NCBI GenBank assembly: GCA_017613485.1
Contig: JAGADS010000102.1
Location: 1 to 5,521 of the forward strand
Source: Treponema sp.
Lineage (GTDB): Bacteria; Spirochaetota; Spirochaetia; Treponematales; Treponemataceae
Length of the DNA: 5,521 bases
Direction: 5' to 3'
Shown in pieces: positions 1-5,261 of the stretch (positions are counted from its first letter, which is position 1; each line of letters opens with the position of its first letter). The position numbers and the translations under genes are program-made. The notes under the pieces are model-generated. The model saw only the letters and a program-made list of their open reading frames with translations, was not told the DNA's origin and searched no databases.

Positions 1-876
1 CTCTTCATACGTCAAGACATCTGTCCCATGCGTTTTGTCCAGAAGCGGTTTAAGCTCCTCCGTCCAGAACCTGTCCTCTATGGGCTTGTTCCCCGCAGTA
101 TACCCTATGTGACGGTCTGCACGCACTCTCTCGCCATGAAAATCAGAGCCGCCGGTAACAATCATACCCAGACTCCGTGCCAGTTTCTCAAGCCGCTGTG
201 CCTGCCCCACCCTGACCGCTGAATGCCACGCTTCAAGTCCTTCAACACCAGATGCCTTTACATCCCTTATCGCATCGTCCATTTTTCCCCATGAAATATA
301 CATCGAAAGGGGATGTGCCTGAACCGGAATTCCACCGCTTGTTTTAATACCCTGAACCGCCTTATCCAGGTCCACACCTCCACGCGGGATGTAACACGGC
401 CTTCCTGATGCAAAATACACGTCAAATGCCTGCTGACGGTGCCTTACGATGCCTTTTTCCGCCATGACAGAGGCAAAATGAGGCCTTCCTATGTTTTCTG
501 TGCCATAACGCTCATAGACTTCCTCATAACTTATGTCAACACCATTTTCCTGCAATTTTTCCGCCATTTTTCGGTTACGATTTTTCCGTTCTTGCCGAAG
601 ATTTAGTAAGGTGTCTTTTAATTCCTGAGAACTGTGTGTAAGCCCCAGTCCCAAAAGGTGAAATTCTCCTGTAGGCCAGTTTACAGTGATTTCTATCCCG
701 GGAACAAAGGTTATCCCCTGTTTTGCCGCTTCCTGACAAGCCTCTTTCAATCCAGAGGTGGTATCATGGTCAGTGAGTGCGATTACGGAGATTTTCCTGG
801 AAGACGCGTAACGGATCAATTCCGACGGTGACATTGTTCCGTCAGATGCTGTTGAATGAGTGTGTAAATCTATCAT
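1..876 (-). CDS. PHP-domain phosphoesterase (RNase AM / TrpH-YciV-like), 3' end cut by window edge
   Basis: The reading frame gives 292 residues from the ATG at 876-874 with no stop before the window edge. All the expected PHP metal-ligand motifs are visible: DLHTHS (H5, H7), SDG (D12), LTDHD (H37), GIE (E62), FHLLG (H73), AHP (H188) and GGSDFHGER (D245, H247), plus GRPHFA at 130-135. This is the pattern of the small stand-alone PHP proteins, which use a trinuclear metal site to hydrolyse phosphoesters; characterised relatives are 3',5'-nucleoside bisphosphate phosphatase and the 5'-3' exoribonuclease RNase AM (YciV/TrpH). Exact substrate cannot be told from sequence. Relatives are about 280-300 residues, so probably only a few codons are missing. 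The start is secure: an in-frame TGA lies three codons upstream and the DLHTHS motif begins at residue 3. The ribosome site is weak (GAG five bases before ATG). It is transcribed divergently from the cNMP regulator. Cytoplasmic; no signal peptide. Confidence 0.93.
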   Translation of the reverse strand, partial: MIDLHTHSTASDGTMSPSELIRYASSRKISVIALTDHDTTSGLKEACQEAAKQGITFVPGIEITVNWPTGEFHLLGLGLTHSSQELKDTLLNLRQERKNRNRKMAEKLQENGVDISYEEVYERYGTENIGRPHFASVMAEKGIVRHRQQAFDVYFASGRPCYIPRGGVDLDKAVQGIKTSGGIPVQAHPLSMYISWGKMDDAIRDVKASGVEGLEAWHSAVRVGQAQRLEKLARSLGMIVTGGSDFHGERVRADRHIGYTAGNKPIEDRFWTEELKPLLDKTHGTDVLTYEE

Positions 877-887
877 ATTCGCTCAAA

Positions 888-893
888 ATAATA
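888..893 (-). promoter_or_regulatory. Candidate extended -10 of the PHP gene
   Basis: On the minus strand the sequence reads TGC-TATTAT, an extended -10 (TGn) with a 5/6 match to TATAAT. No good -35 is seen at 16-18 bp. A start of transcription about seven bases downstream would leave a leader of only about five bases before the ATG at 876, close to leaderless. A second TATTAT on the same strand (921-916) would give a leader of some 30 bases and is a fair alternative. Confidence 0.35.
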
Positions 894-911
894 GCACAAA
901 TTTAAAAAATA

Positions 912-920
912 TGATATAAT
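912..920 (+). promoter_or_regulatory. Extended -10 promoter of the cNMP-binding regulator
   Basis: The sequence TGATATAAT is a perfect extended -10 (TGn followed by consensus TATAAT at 915-920). The -35 region is poor (AGCACA at 893-898, 3/6, spacer 16), as is usual for extended -10 promoters. Transcription would begin near 927, giving a leader of about 67 bases that contains the tandem repeat at 928-957. The element overlaps possible -10 elements of the divergent PHP gene. Confidence 0.7.
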
Positions 921-927
921 AATCTTT

Positions 928-957
928 GTTTATAAAGATAACGTTTATAAAGAGAAC
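928..957 (+). repeat. Tandem 15-bp direct repeat in the regulator's leader / operator candidate
   Basis: Two adjacent 15-bp copies, 928-942 (GTTTATAAAGATAAC) and 943-957 (GTTTATAAAGAGAAC), differ at one base (T939 versus G954). Each copy begins with GTT and ends with AAC, so each is itself a weak dyad. The pair sits immediately downstream of the extended -10, spanning about +1 to +30, which suits an operator or a leader RNA element. A role as binding site for the regulator encoded just downstream is inference only. Confidence 0.6.
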
Positions 958-979
958 GATAAAAAACTTTGATGATGTC

Positions 980-985
980 AAGGAG
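980..985 (+). promoter_or_regulatory. Shine-Dalgarno of the cNMP regulator
   Basis: AAGGAG lies eight bases before the ATG at 994. It supports that start. Confidence 0.85.
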
Positions 986-993
986 AAGTTTTT

Positions 994-2274
994 ATGCCAA
1001 AAGTTTTGACGTACGCTAAAGGCTCCATTATTTTCTTTGAGGGTGACAGGGATGAGCGCATTTACATCCTTCAGTCCGGTTCTGTAGTTTTAACCCAGAC
1101 CGATTTGGAGACCGGCAACCAGTTGAGCGAGCTGGTTAATGTGGGAGAATTCTTTGGGGTAAAAAGTGCCCTTGCCCGTAAACCAAGGATAGAAACGGCA
1201 AATGTTGTGACCGACACTCAGGTAGTCCAGATGTCAGTCCAGGAATTTGAGAAACTCTTTGGCGGCAATCAGGCTGTCCTGATGAAAATGCTCAAGGTTT
1301 TCAGCAAGAGCCTCAGGCAGATTCACCGCAAGACAGAAACCATACTCAAGACAGATGTAATCTCATTCCCTCCGGAGACAGGACTCCTTATCGTTGCAAA
1401 ATGCTTCTTTGACGAGCAGAAATACCATTCATGCCGCAGTGTGTGTGAGAAGCTTCTCTTAAAATTCCCGAACGCAGACAATGCCGGAACCGCAAAGAAA
1501 CTCATGGATCAGGCCATAACCCAGGAAAAAAGACAGGCCGCCAACAAAAGCAAGATTGAGGAAATGGCTTCTTCTATCGCAAAGGACGACAATGCCCTTA
1601 AGCAGTTTGAGCTTCCTATGTTCGAGCGTTTCTCAAAGCAGTATGTTGACGGAGACGTAATCATAAGTGAGTTTGAACCGGGTGACTGCTTCTATCTGAT
1701 TCAGTCAGGTCAGGTTCAGCTTGAAAAGTGCATCAAGGGAACAATGAAGAACCTTGACATTTTGCGTCCTGGAGAATTCTTTGGTGAAATGGCAATCCTT
1801 GACAACTCACCGCGAAGTGCAACATGTATCGCAAAGGGCAGCGTAAAGTGCCTTGAATTCAACAAGGAAAACTTCAAGATCCTTATCATGGGCAACCCTC
1901 AGATTGCAATGCACCTCCTGAAGCTCTTCTGCAAGCGTATCTACGACCAGCACCAGAGGTTCAGCATACTTGTCATCAGGGATCTTCAGGCACGAATCGC
2001 CAATGTATTCCTCATGTATGACGACATGACTCCTGTTGCAGACCGCGGACCGGACGGTTCACCAAGGAGAAAGTTCTTCCTTACCATGAATGACGTGGCT
2101 CACTGGGCTGGAATCTCTCCTGACGAGGCAAAGGAAGAATTGAATAAATTCTCCGCAAAGAACAAGCTGGAGATTTATGACGACTTTATGATTGTCACAA
2201 ATATTCAGGAGATGAGGCGTATCGTGGATGCATACTTCAGCACCCATGACAAGCGCGTTGCAAAGAGCATCTAA
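994..2274 (+). CDS. Crp/Fnr-type regulator with two cNMP-binding domains and a TPR-like linker
   Basis: A 426-residue cytoplasmic protein. Domain 1 (about 5-115) is a cNMP-binding fold, then a TPR-like helical stretch (about 125-175, with the FP turn at 158-159), a charged linker, domain 2 (about 205-320) and a C-terminal winged helix (about 330-415; NDVAHWAGISPDEAKEEL is the helix-turn-helix). The phosphate-binding cassette of domain 2 is canonical (GEFFGEMAILDNSPRSAT, 260-277, with E265 and R274) and should bind a cyclic nucleotide, probably cAMP. In domain 1 the matching segment (51-69) keeps GEFFG and R65, but the ribose-contacting Glu is V56, so binding there is doubtful. The two cassettes share 14 identical bases (1144-1157 and 1771-1784), consistent with an internal duplication. 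It is probably a transcription factor; a DNA target is not known. The gene is monocistronic, with its own extended -10 promoter and a good Shine-Dalgarno. Confidence 0.92.
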   Translation: MPKVLTYAKGSIIFFEGDRDERIYILQSGSVVLTQTDLETGNQLSELVNVGEFFGVKSALARKPRIETANVVTDTQVVQMSVQEFEKLFGGNQAVLMKMLKVFSKSLRQIHRKTETILKTDVISFPPETGLLIVAKCFFDEQKYHSCRSVCEKLLLKFPNADNAGTAKKLMDQAITQEKRQAANKSKIEEMASSIAKDDNALKQFELPMFERFSKQYVDGDVIISEFEPGDCFYLIQSGQVQLEKCIKGTMKNLDILRPGEFFGEMAILDNSPRSATCIAKGSVKCLEFNKENFKILIMGNPQIAMHLLKLFCKRIYDQHQRFSILVIRDLQARIANVFLMYDDMTPVADRGPDGSPRRKFFLTMNDVAHWAGISPDEAKEELNKFSAKNKLEIYDDFMIVTNIQEMRRIVDAYFSTHDKRVAKSI

Positions 2275-2293
2275 ACCTGAAATTCAATACATT

Positions 2294-3115
2294 TTACTGA
2301 TACGATTTAAAATCCTGCACAATTGTGATGGCACTTCTTATCTCACAACTGGGCAGGATTTTTGCTGCAGTCTGAACAGCCTTATCCGCAACTCCTATTG
2401 AATCTGCAACTCCATGCAAAGTAATCACAGAAGGCTCCACCTCTGCCCTCAGGAAATTGATGTTCATCTTGTAATCGAACAGAAGCTGGTTAACCAGACG
2501 CTGACCTTTTAACAGCTGCTCTATTTTTGTGCGGCCGTTGGATTCCTTTCCTGCATTCACATAATTCTTTACAACACCTTCAATTACCTTTACCGCATCC
2601 TCCAGCGAAAGAACGCTTGTGTTGAGTGTGAGCATGTACTGGCTTGCATCCTCATTGTCTATGTTGAAAAAACTCCTGTGGAAGCCCTTGCGGTTGGCAT
2701 CGCTCTCATTGATTCTTGCCTGGGCCTGCTTGTCATTCCAGTTGAATTCCTTTTTAAGACGCTCAAGACGGACCTCATCACATGAAACAAGGCGGATTGA
2801 AATCATATTGTCGACAGATTCAAGGATTTTAAATGCACCGCGGCCTATGAGTATGCAATTTCCCTGAGAAGCTGCCTCAAGAACGGCATACTGCATGTAA
2901 TTAAGGTATTCGTCCCTATCCTTGTTCAGGCTTGCAAAAAAACCGGGCTTACGCTCATCATAGCGTGACATCTTTGATTTCGGGAAACCCAGCTCAACTA
3001 TCCGCGATTCAATCTGCTTGCGGTCTATGAACTTATATCCAAGTTTCTTTGCCACCGCACCCGCTATCTCATCGCCCAGAGATGCCACCTGCCGACTGAT
3101 TGCAATAACCGCCAT
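2294..3115 (-). CDS. Cytidylate-kinase-like family protein with BON-like C-terminal domain
   Basis: 273 residues. Residues 1-185 match the cytidylate-kinase-like family (Cytidylate_kin2 type): AISRQVASLGDEIA (5-18), a family version of the nucleotide-binding loop without the usual GK[S/T]; YKFIDRKQI (27-35); GNCILIGRGA (85-94); the Arg-rich lid region with RLERLKKEF (116-124); and LTLNTSVLSLEDAV (162-175). True CMP kinase activity is unproven for this family, so no symbol is given. Residues about 222-268 (VITLHGVADSIGVADKAV and onward) resemble a BON domain, an unusual addition. The frame could open at 3169, but I choose 3115: AGGAGG lies six bases upstream, SRQ then sits near the N-terminus as in relatives, and the promoter -10 and -35 fall inside the longer version. 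It is convergent with the cNMP regulator, with only 19 bp between the stops. Confidence 0.85.
   Translation of the reverse strand: MAVIAISRQVASLGDEIAGAVAKKLGYKFIDRKQIESRIVELGFPKSKMSRYDERKPGFFASLNKDRDEYLNYMQYAVLEAASQGNCILIGRGAFKILESVDNMISIRLVSCDEVRLERLKKEFNWNDKQAQARINESDANRKGFHRSFFNIDNEDASQYMLTLNTSVLSLEDAVKVIEGVVKNYVNAGKESNGRTKIEQLLKGQRLVNQLLFDYKMNINFLRAEVEPSVITLHGVADSIGVADKAVQTAAKILPSCEIRSAITIVQDFKSYQ
2309..2363 (+). terminator. Probable intrinsic terminator of the regulator, inside the convergent gene
   Basis: A perfect 10-bp inverted repeat, AAAATCCTGC (2309-2318) with GCAGGATTTT (2353-2362), encloses a second 6-bp pair, TTGTGA (2323-2328) with TCACAA (2343-2348). On the plus strand the hairpin ends in TTTTT (2359-2363). 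It begins 35 bases after the regulator's stop. It lies wholly within the last codons of the opposite gene, and the 19-bp gap between the stops holds no other hairpin. The stem is moderate in GC, so the strength is uncertain. On the minus strand it is followed by a short T run and might act in both directions. Confidence 0.5.
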
Positions 3116-3121
3116 GTCCGT

Positions 3122-3127
3122 CCTCCT
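3122..3127 (-). promoter_or_regulatory. Shine-Dalgarno deciding the start of the cytidylate-kinase-like gene
   Basis: On the minus strand this reads AGGAGG, six bases before the ATG at 3115. The longer in-frame ATG at 3169 has no comparable site, so this fixes the shorter start. Confidence 0.85.
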
Positions 3128-3140
3128 ATTATCTACTAAT

Positions 3141-3169
3141 ATTATAGACCCCAAATCAGAATATTGCAA
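3141..3169 (-). promoter_or_regulatory. Sigma-70 type promoter of the cytidylate-kinase-like gene
   Basis: On the minus strand TTGCAA (3169-3164, 4/6 to consensus) is separated by 17 bp from a consensus TATAAT (3146-3141). Long A and T tracts (about 3170-3200) lie directly upstream, in the place of an UP element. Transcription would begin near 3134, leaving a leader of about 20 bases. Confidence 0.75.
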
Positions 3170-3212
3170 AATTTTTTTTAATTTTTCCGTCGTAAAAAAA
3201 AGATACCGGGTA

Positions 3213-3239
3213 TTGAATAAAACAGGGTCTTATGATAAT
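3213..3239 (+). promoter_or_regulatory. Candidate promoter of tRNA-Pro
   Basis: TTGAAT (3213-3218, 4/6) lies 15 bp before GATAAT (3234-3239, 5/6). TAATAT at 3236-3241 with a 17-bp spacer is an alternative. Either would start transcription about a dozen bases before the tRNA 5' end. It shares the A/T-tract region upstream with the divergent promoter at 3141-3169. Confidence 0.45.
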
Positions 3240-3258
3240 ATTTCAAACATTCATTTAT

Positions 3259-3332
3259 CGGGCTATAGCGCAGCTGGTTAGCGTACAAGTCTGGGGGACT
3301 TGGGGTCACCGATTCGAATTCGGTTAGCCCGA
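3259..3332 (+). tRNA. tRNA-Pro (anticodon GGG)
   Basis: A complete 74-nt cloverleaf was folded by eye. The acceptor stem CGGGCTA (3259-3265) pairs with TAGCCCG (3325-3331), and the discriminator is A3332. The D stem is GCGC with GCGT (last pair G-U). The anticodon stem CAAGT (3286-3290) pairs with ACTTG (3298-3302) around the loop CTGGGGG, placing GGG at 3293-3295, which reads CCC and CCU proline codons. G37 follows, as expected for tRNA-Pro. The T stem ACCGA pairs with TCGGT around TTCGAAT. The C1-G72 pair is also typical of bacterial tRNA-Pro. The gene does not encode CCA (CTC follows the discriminator), so the end must be added by CCA nucleotidyltransferase. It stands alone, with its own terminator directly behind it. 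Confidence 0.96.
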
Positions 3333-3335
3333 CTC

Positions 3336-3365
3336 AGGGACTGTCATTTTGGCAGTCCTTTTTTT
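3336..3365 (+). terminator. Intrinsic terminator of tRNA-Pro
   Basis: The stem GGACTGTC (3338-3345) pairs with GGCAGTCC (3351-3358), including one G-U pair, around the loop ATTTT, and is followed by seven T (3359-3365). It begins four bases after the tRNA. The minus strand has no T run after the hairpin, so it would not serve the Rpn-family gene coming the other way. Confidence 0.9.
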
Positions 3366-3386
3366 ATGTTTACTTGGAAGATCTCG

Positions 3387-4304
3387 TTATTGCGGTACAA
3401 ATTCCTTTACTAATTCTTCCTTAAGTTTTAAGACTTCCTCTTGAGAAAGATTTGTAATTCCGGAAACCTGTTCAACAGACAGATTCATCTTAAGTGCATT
3501 ACGGGCATTCTCTATAGCATTGTTCCGGACACCCAGGGAGAATCCTTCCTCAAATCCGTCCTCCCTGATGTCGCGGTAGGCTTCCTCTGCATCAAATTCC
3601 GTAAGACTGTTTGCCAAAATCTCCTCCTTCTGTATCCTGAAGTAGCCGTCCAGCAGGTTCTCCTTTATCGCCCACTTCACCGCCTCATCAACAGCTTCAG
3701 TTACAGGCATTCCCTTCTTCTTGTTCTCCTTTACTCTGGAGACATATCTTACATAATCATACAACGCTTTGCATTTTTTTTGAAGTGCCTTGTTGTGGTT
3801 CGGGTTTATGTTTATAAGCTCAGCACACCATTCATAATGTCCTGAGTCATCCTTTATCTCAAAGGCATCGGAAAGCTTCAGGAGCTCCCTGTCACCTGTC
3901 TCTCTCGTTCCGTTGTAGAATACGATGAACTGGGGATTCGGTATCTTCGTTAGCGTTGACCTTAGAAGTGTTCTTCCAAGCTTGGCAAGGTGCTTCTGGT
4001 AAAGCTGTGCGAAATACATCAGTCCGCGCAGGGGCATGTTGGGATTAAATGAGCTCTGCTGCTCAAATAGCGTCATCTGTGAGTCTACGAGGAATGAGAT
4101 GTCATTCCTCATCGTAAGGTAGATTACGTTTTCGATTGTGTTGAGTTCCAGTGCATCAGGGTCGGTATAATTCGTTCCCCTGAGTGCGTTGTAAAGGTCA
4201 AGCCTCCATTTCTTGCTCTGGTCGTTATCCTTCCCGAAAATCGAGATGAAAAGTCGGTCCTGATACTGTGTCACAGTCCCGGAGGGTTTGATTTTATCTG
4301 CCAT
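3387..4304 (-). CDS. Rpn-family recombination-promoting nuclease / PD-(D/E)XK putative transposase
   Basis: 305 residues, apparently intact. The N-terminal half has the marks of the PD-(D/E)XK nuclease family transposases: the segment NDISFLVDSQMTLFEQQSS (67-85), followed by NPNMPLRGLMYFAQLY (87-102), PQFIVFYNG (124-132) and ELININ (162-167). D68 or D74 with E81-x-Q83 are the likely metal-site residues by analogy; I cannot be sure which. The C-terminal part is helical, with FEEGFSLG (251-258) and a short repeat-like tail (LSVEQVSGITNLSQEEVLKL) common in these proteins. Relatives act as Mg-dependent DNA endonucleases that raise RecA-independent recombination; they are often multicopy, though not shown to transpose in the classical way. 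I see no terminal inverted repeats or target duplication around it. The start is supported by AGGAGG (4315-4310) five bases upstream. It is a single-gene unit with its own promoter. Confidence 0.9.
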   Translation of the reverse strand: MADKIKPSGTVTQYQDRLFISIFGKDNDQSKKWRLDLYNALRGTNYTDPDALELNTIENVIYLTMRNDISFLVDSQMTLFEQQSSFNPNMPLRGLMYFAQLYQKHLAKLGRTLLRSTLTKIPNPQFIVFYNGTRETGDRELLKLSDAFEIKDDSGHYEWCAELININPNHNKALQKKCKALYDYVRYVSRVKENKKKGMPVTEAVDEAVKWAIKENLLDGYFRIQKEEILANSLTEFDAEEAYRDIREDGFEEGFSLGVRNNAIENARNALKMNLSVEQVSGITNLSQEEVLKLKEELVKEFVPQ

Positions 4305-4309
4305 ATTGG

Positions 4310-4315
4310 CCTCCT
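4310..4315 (-). promoter_or_regulatory. Shine-Dalgarno of the Rpn-family gene
   Basis: On the minus strand a full AGGAGG lies five bases before the ATG at 4304. It suggests efficient translation once transcribed. Confidence 0.85.
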
Positions 4316-4328
4316 AGATTTTTATGAT

Positions 4329-4351
4329 TATGGAAATTGATAATTTCCATA
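4329..4351. repeat. Inverted repeat at the transcription start of the Rpn-family gene
   Basis: TATGGAAATT (4329-4338) is the perfect reverse complement of AATTTCCATA (4342-4351), with a 3-base centre (GAT). It covers the predicted start of transcription (about 4346) and the early leader of the Rpn-family gene. That position fits an operator, or a hairpin at or near the mRNA 5' end. Confidence 0.7.
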
Positions 4352-4368
4352 TACTATATAAATAGTAT
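4351..4368. repeat. Second inverted repeat, over the -10 of the Rpn-family promoter
   Basis: ATACTAT (4351-4357) pairs with ATAGTAT (4362-4368) across four bases. It abuts the first palindrome, sharing base 4351, and covers the -10 hexamer. As an AT-rich dyad it could be partly chance, but two abutting perfect dyads at a promoter suggest regulation. Confidence 0.55.
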
Positions 4369-4380
4369 CAGACATGTCAT
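4353..4380 (-). promoter_or_regulatory. Promoter of the Rpn-family gene
   Basis: On the minus strand ATGACA (4380-4375, 5/6 to TTGACA) is followed after 16 bp by TATAGT (4358-4353, 5/6 to TATAAT). The predicted start is near 4346, giving a leader of about 40 bases. Two palindromes overlap the -10 and the start point. Confidence 0.6.
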
Positions 4381-4514
4381 TTTTAACAATTTTTTGGGGA
4401 AATTTTGAAAAAAAGTGAATTTTTTTTTACTTCCGTGTGAGGTTCTGGATGAAATATGGCTTTTAGATTGTCACGCGGATTCGAAATGCCTACGACATTT
4501 CCATCAAAACAACA

Positions 4515-4549
4515 AAATAAAAAAACCGGTCTCCGAGGGGAAACCGGTT
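4515..4549 (-). terminator. Intrinsic terminator of the EF-G / ATPase operon
   Basis: The hairpin pairs 4549-4543 with 4530-4524 (AACCGGT with ACCGGTT), then one mismatch, then three more pairs around a four-base loop. On the minus strand it is followed by a T run (TTTTTTTATTTT). It begins 23 bases after the ATPase stop and ends the operon before the Rpn-family gene. Confidence 0.92.
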
Positions 4550-4572
4550 CATTACAATCACAAAAATGTGAA

Positions 4573-5250
4573 TTATTTGTTTGTAATCAGGAGGCTCTTC
4601 TGGTCGAGCTTGAGTGTAGACTCAATGTTCTCCTTTTTGCCTGCCTTAAGAATCTGCACTTTGGTACCTGCGCCCTTTGATGCAGAAAGGTGGACAACCG
4701 CAGTAAAATACGGAAGGATTGCCTTTGGAGCCTGATCAGCAAGCTTGTCGCCGTCAGCGGTTGCAGAAATCCAAACCTTTACCTTTGTAGCCTTTGCATA
4801 GCTTGCAACTGCCTGAATGTCTGCTTCCTTTGCCTTAGTAAAATCAACACCGTCGATTACGACACCTGCAACAGCGATACCGCCTGCCTTGAGTGCGTTA
4901 AGTGTGTTGACTACCTTTTCCAGGCTGAAGTTGTCCTGGTTAAAGTTAAGGATGGTACGGTTGCGGATCAGCTGATCTTTTACGTCAGAAGAAATTGCCT
5001 TCTTCTTTGAGATCTCGCTGAAAATGCTGTCGTACCAGGAAATTACGTTGGATGAATGCTGGTCAAAAGAAACGTGCACAAGCTGCTTTCCGTTGAGCAG
5101 AGTATCCATACCGAACTGAACCAGAACAGATGTCTTTCCCAGACCTTTCTTTGAAGTAACCAGTCCCAATTCTCCGGCCTTAAGACCACCGTTTGCAACT
5201 TCGTCAAAAGCACGGATCGGGCTGCGTTCGTATAATTCCTGTTTTGCCAT
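4573..5250 (-). CDS. RecA/DnaB-like P-loop ATPase of unknown function, downstream of EF-G
   Basis: 225 residues, cytoplasmic. The N-terminal part reads like the core of DnaB/RadA/KaiC-type ATPases: FDEVANGGLKAGELGLVTSKKGLGKTSVLVQFGMD (15-49), with Walker A at 33-41 (SKKGLGKTS; the usual first Gly/Ala is Ser), a strand-end SFDQ (61-64) where DnaB proteins have SLEM, so the catalytic Glu position may be D63, and Walker B at about 127-133 (VAGVVIDG, D133). ISATADGDKL (161-170) sits where a sensor strand would be. It is much shorter than DnaB or RadA and has no helicase N-domain or zinc finger. Function is not known. It follows EF-G with a 10-bp gap, and its AAGGAG site overlaps the EF-G stop region, so the two are almost certainly co-transcribed and perhaps translationally coupled. 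The strong terminator behind it closes the operon. Confidence 0.8.
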   Translation of the reverse strand: MAKQELYERSPIRAFDEVANGGLKAGELGLVTSKKGLGKTSVLVQFGMDTLLNGKQLVHVSFDQHSSNVISWYDSIFSEISKKKAISSDVKDQLIRNRTILNFNQDNFSLEKVVNTLNALKAGGIAVAGVVIDGVDFTKAKEADIQAVASYAKATKVKVWISATADGDKLADQAPKAILPYFTAVVHLSASKGAGTKVQILKAGKKENIESTLKLDQKSLLITNK

Positions 5251-5255
5251 AGTTC

Positions 5256-5261
5256 ACTCCT
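5256..5261 (-). promoter_or_regulatory. Shine-Dalgarno of the ATPase gene, overlapping the EF-G stop
   Basis: On the minus strand TAAGGAG joins the EF-G stop codon (TAA, 5263-5261) to the ribosome site (AAGGAG, about six bases before the ATG at 5250). This arrangement favours re-initiation by ribosomes that finish EF-G. Confidence 0.8.

Noticed and set aside
634..831. A 65-codon plus-strand frame in the PHP gene.
   Set aside because: It lies opposite conserved PHP catalytic motifs and has no supporting signals.
3116..3169. An 18-residue N-terminal extension of the cytidylate-kinase-like protein from the ATG at 3169.
   Set aside because: It overlaps a consensus -10 and a -35 with 17-bp spacing, lacks a ribosome site, and does not resemble the family's N-terminus.
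3441..3845. A 134-codon plus-strand frame within the Rpn-family gene.
   Set aside because: It is antisense to a recognised protein family, is rich in Leu, Tyr and Ser as expected from reversed codons, and has no promoter or ribosome site.
4387..4432. A-run and T-run pairs that could fold into hairpins between the Rpn-family promoter and the upstream terminator.
   Set aside because: The pairing is almost wholly A-T homopolymer, which arises readily in AT-rich spacers; there is no GC stem and no gene that needs it.
3311..4485. The 8-mer GATTCGAA in the tRNA T-arm (3311-3318) recurs beyond the Rpn-family gene (4478-4485), as if the gene were flanked by att-like direct repeats.
   Set aside because: Eight bases is within chance for a window of this size, the flanking bases differ, there is no integrase, and the repeat does not include the tRNA 3' end that such sites usually duplicate.
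4415..4735. A plus-strand reading frame of 106 codons opposite the ATPase gene and its terminator.
   Set aside because: It runs through the terminator hairpin and antisense to a well-supported gene, with no ribosome site or recognisable motif; it is a shadow frame.
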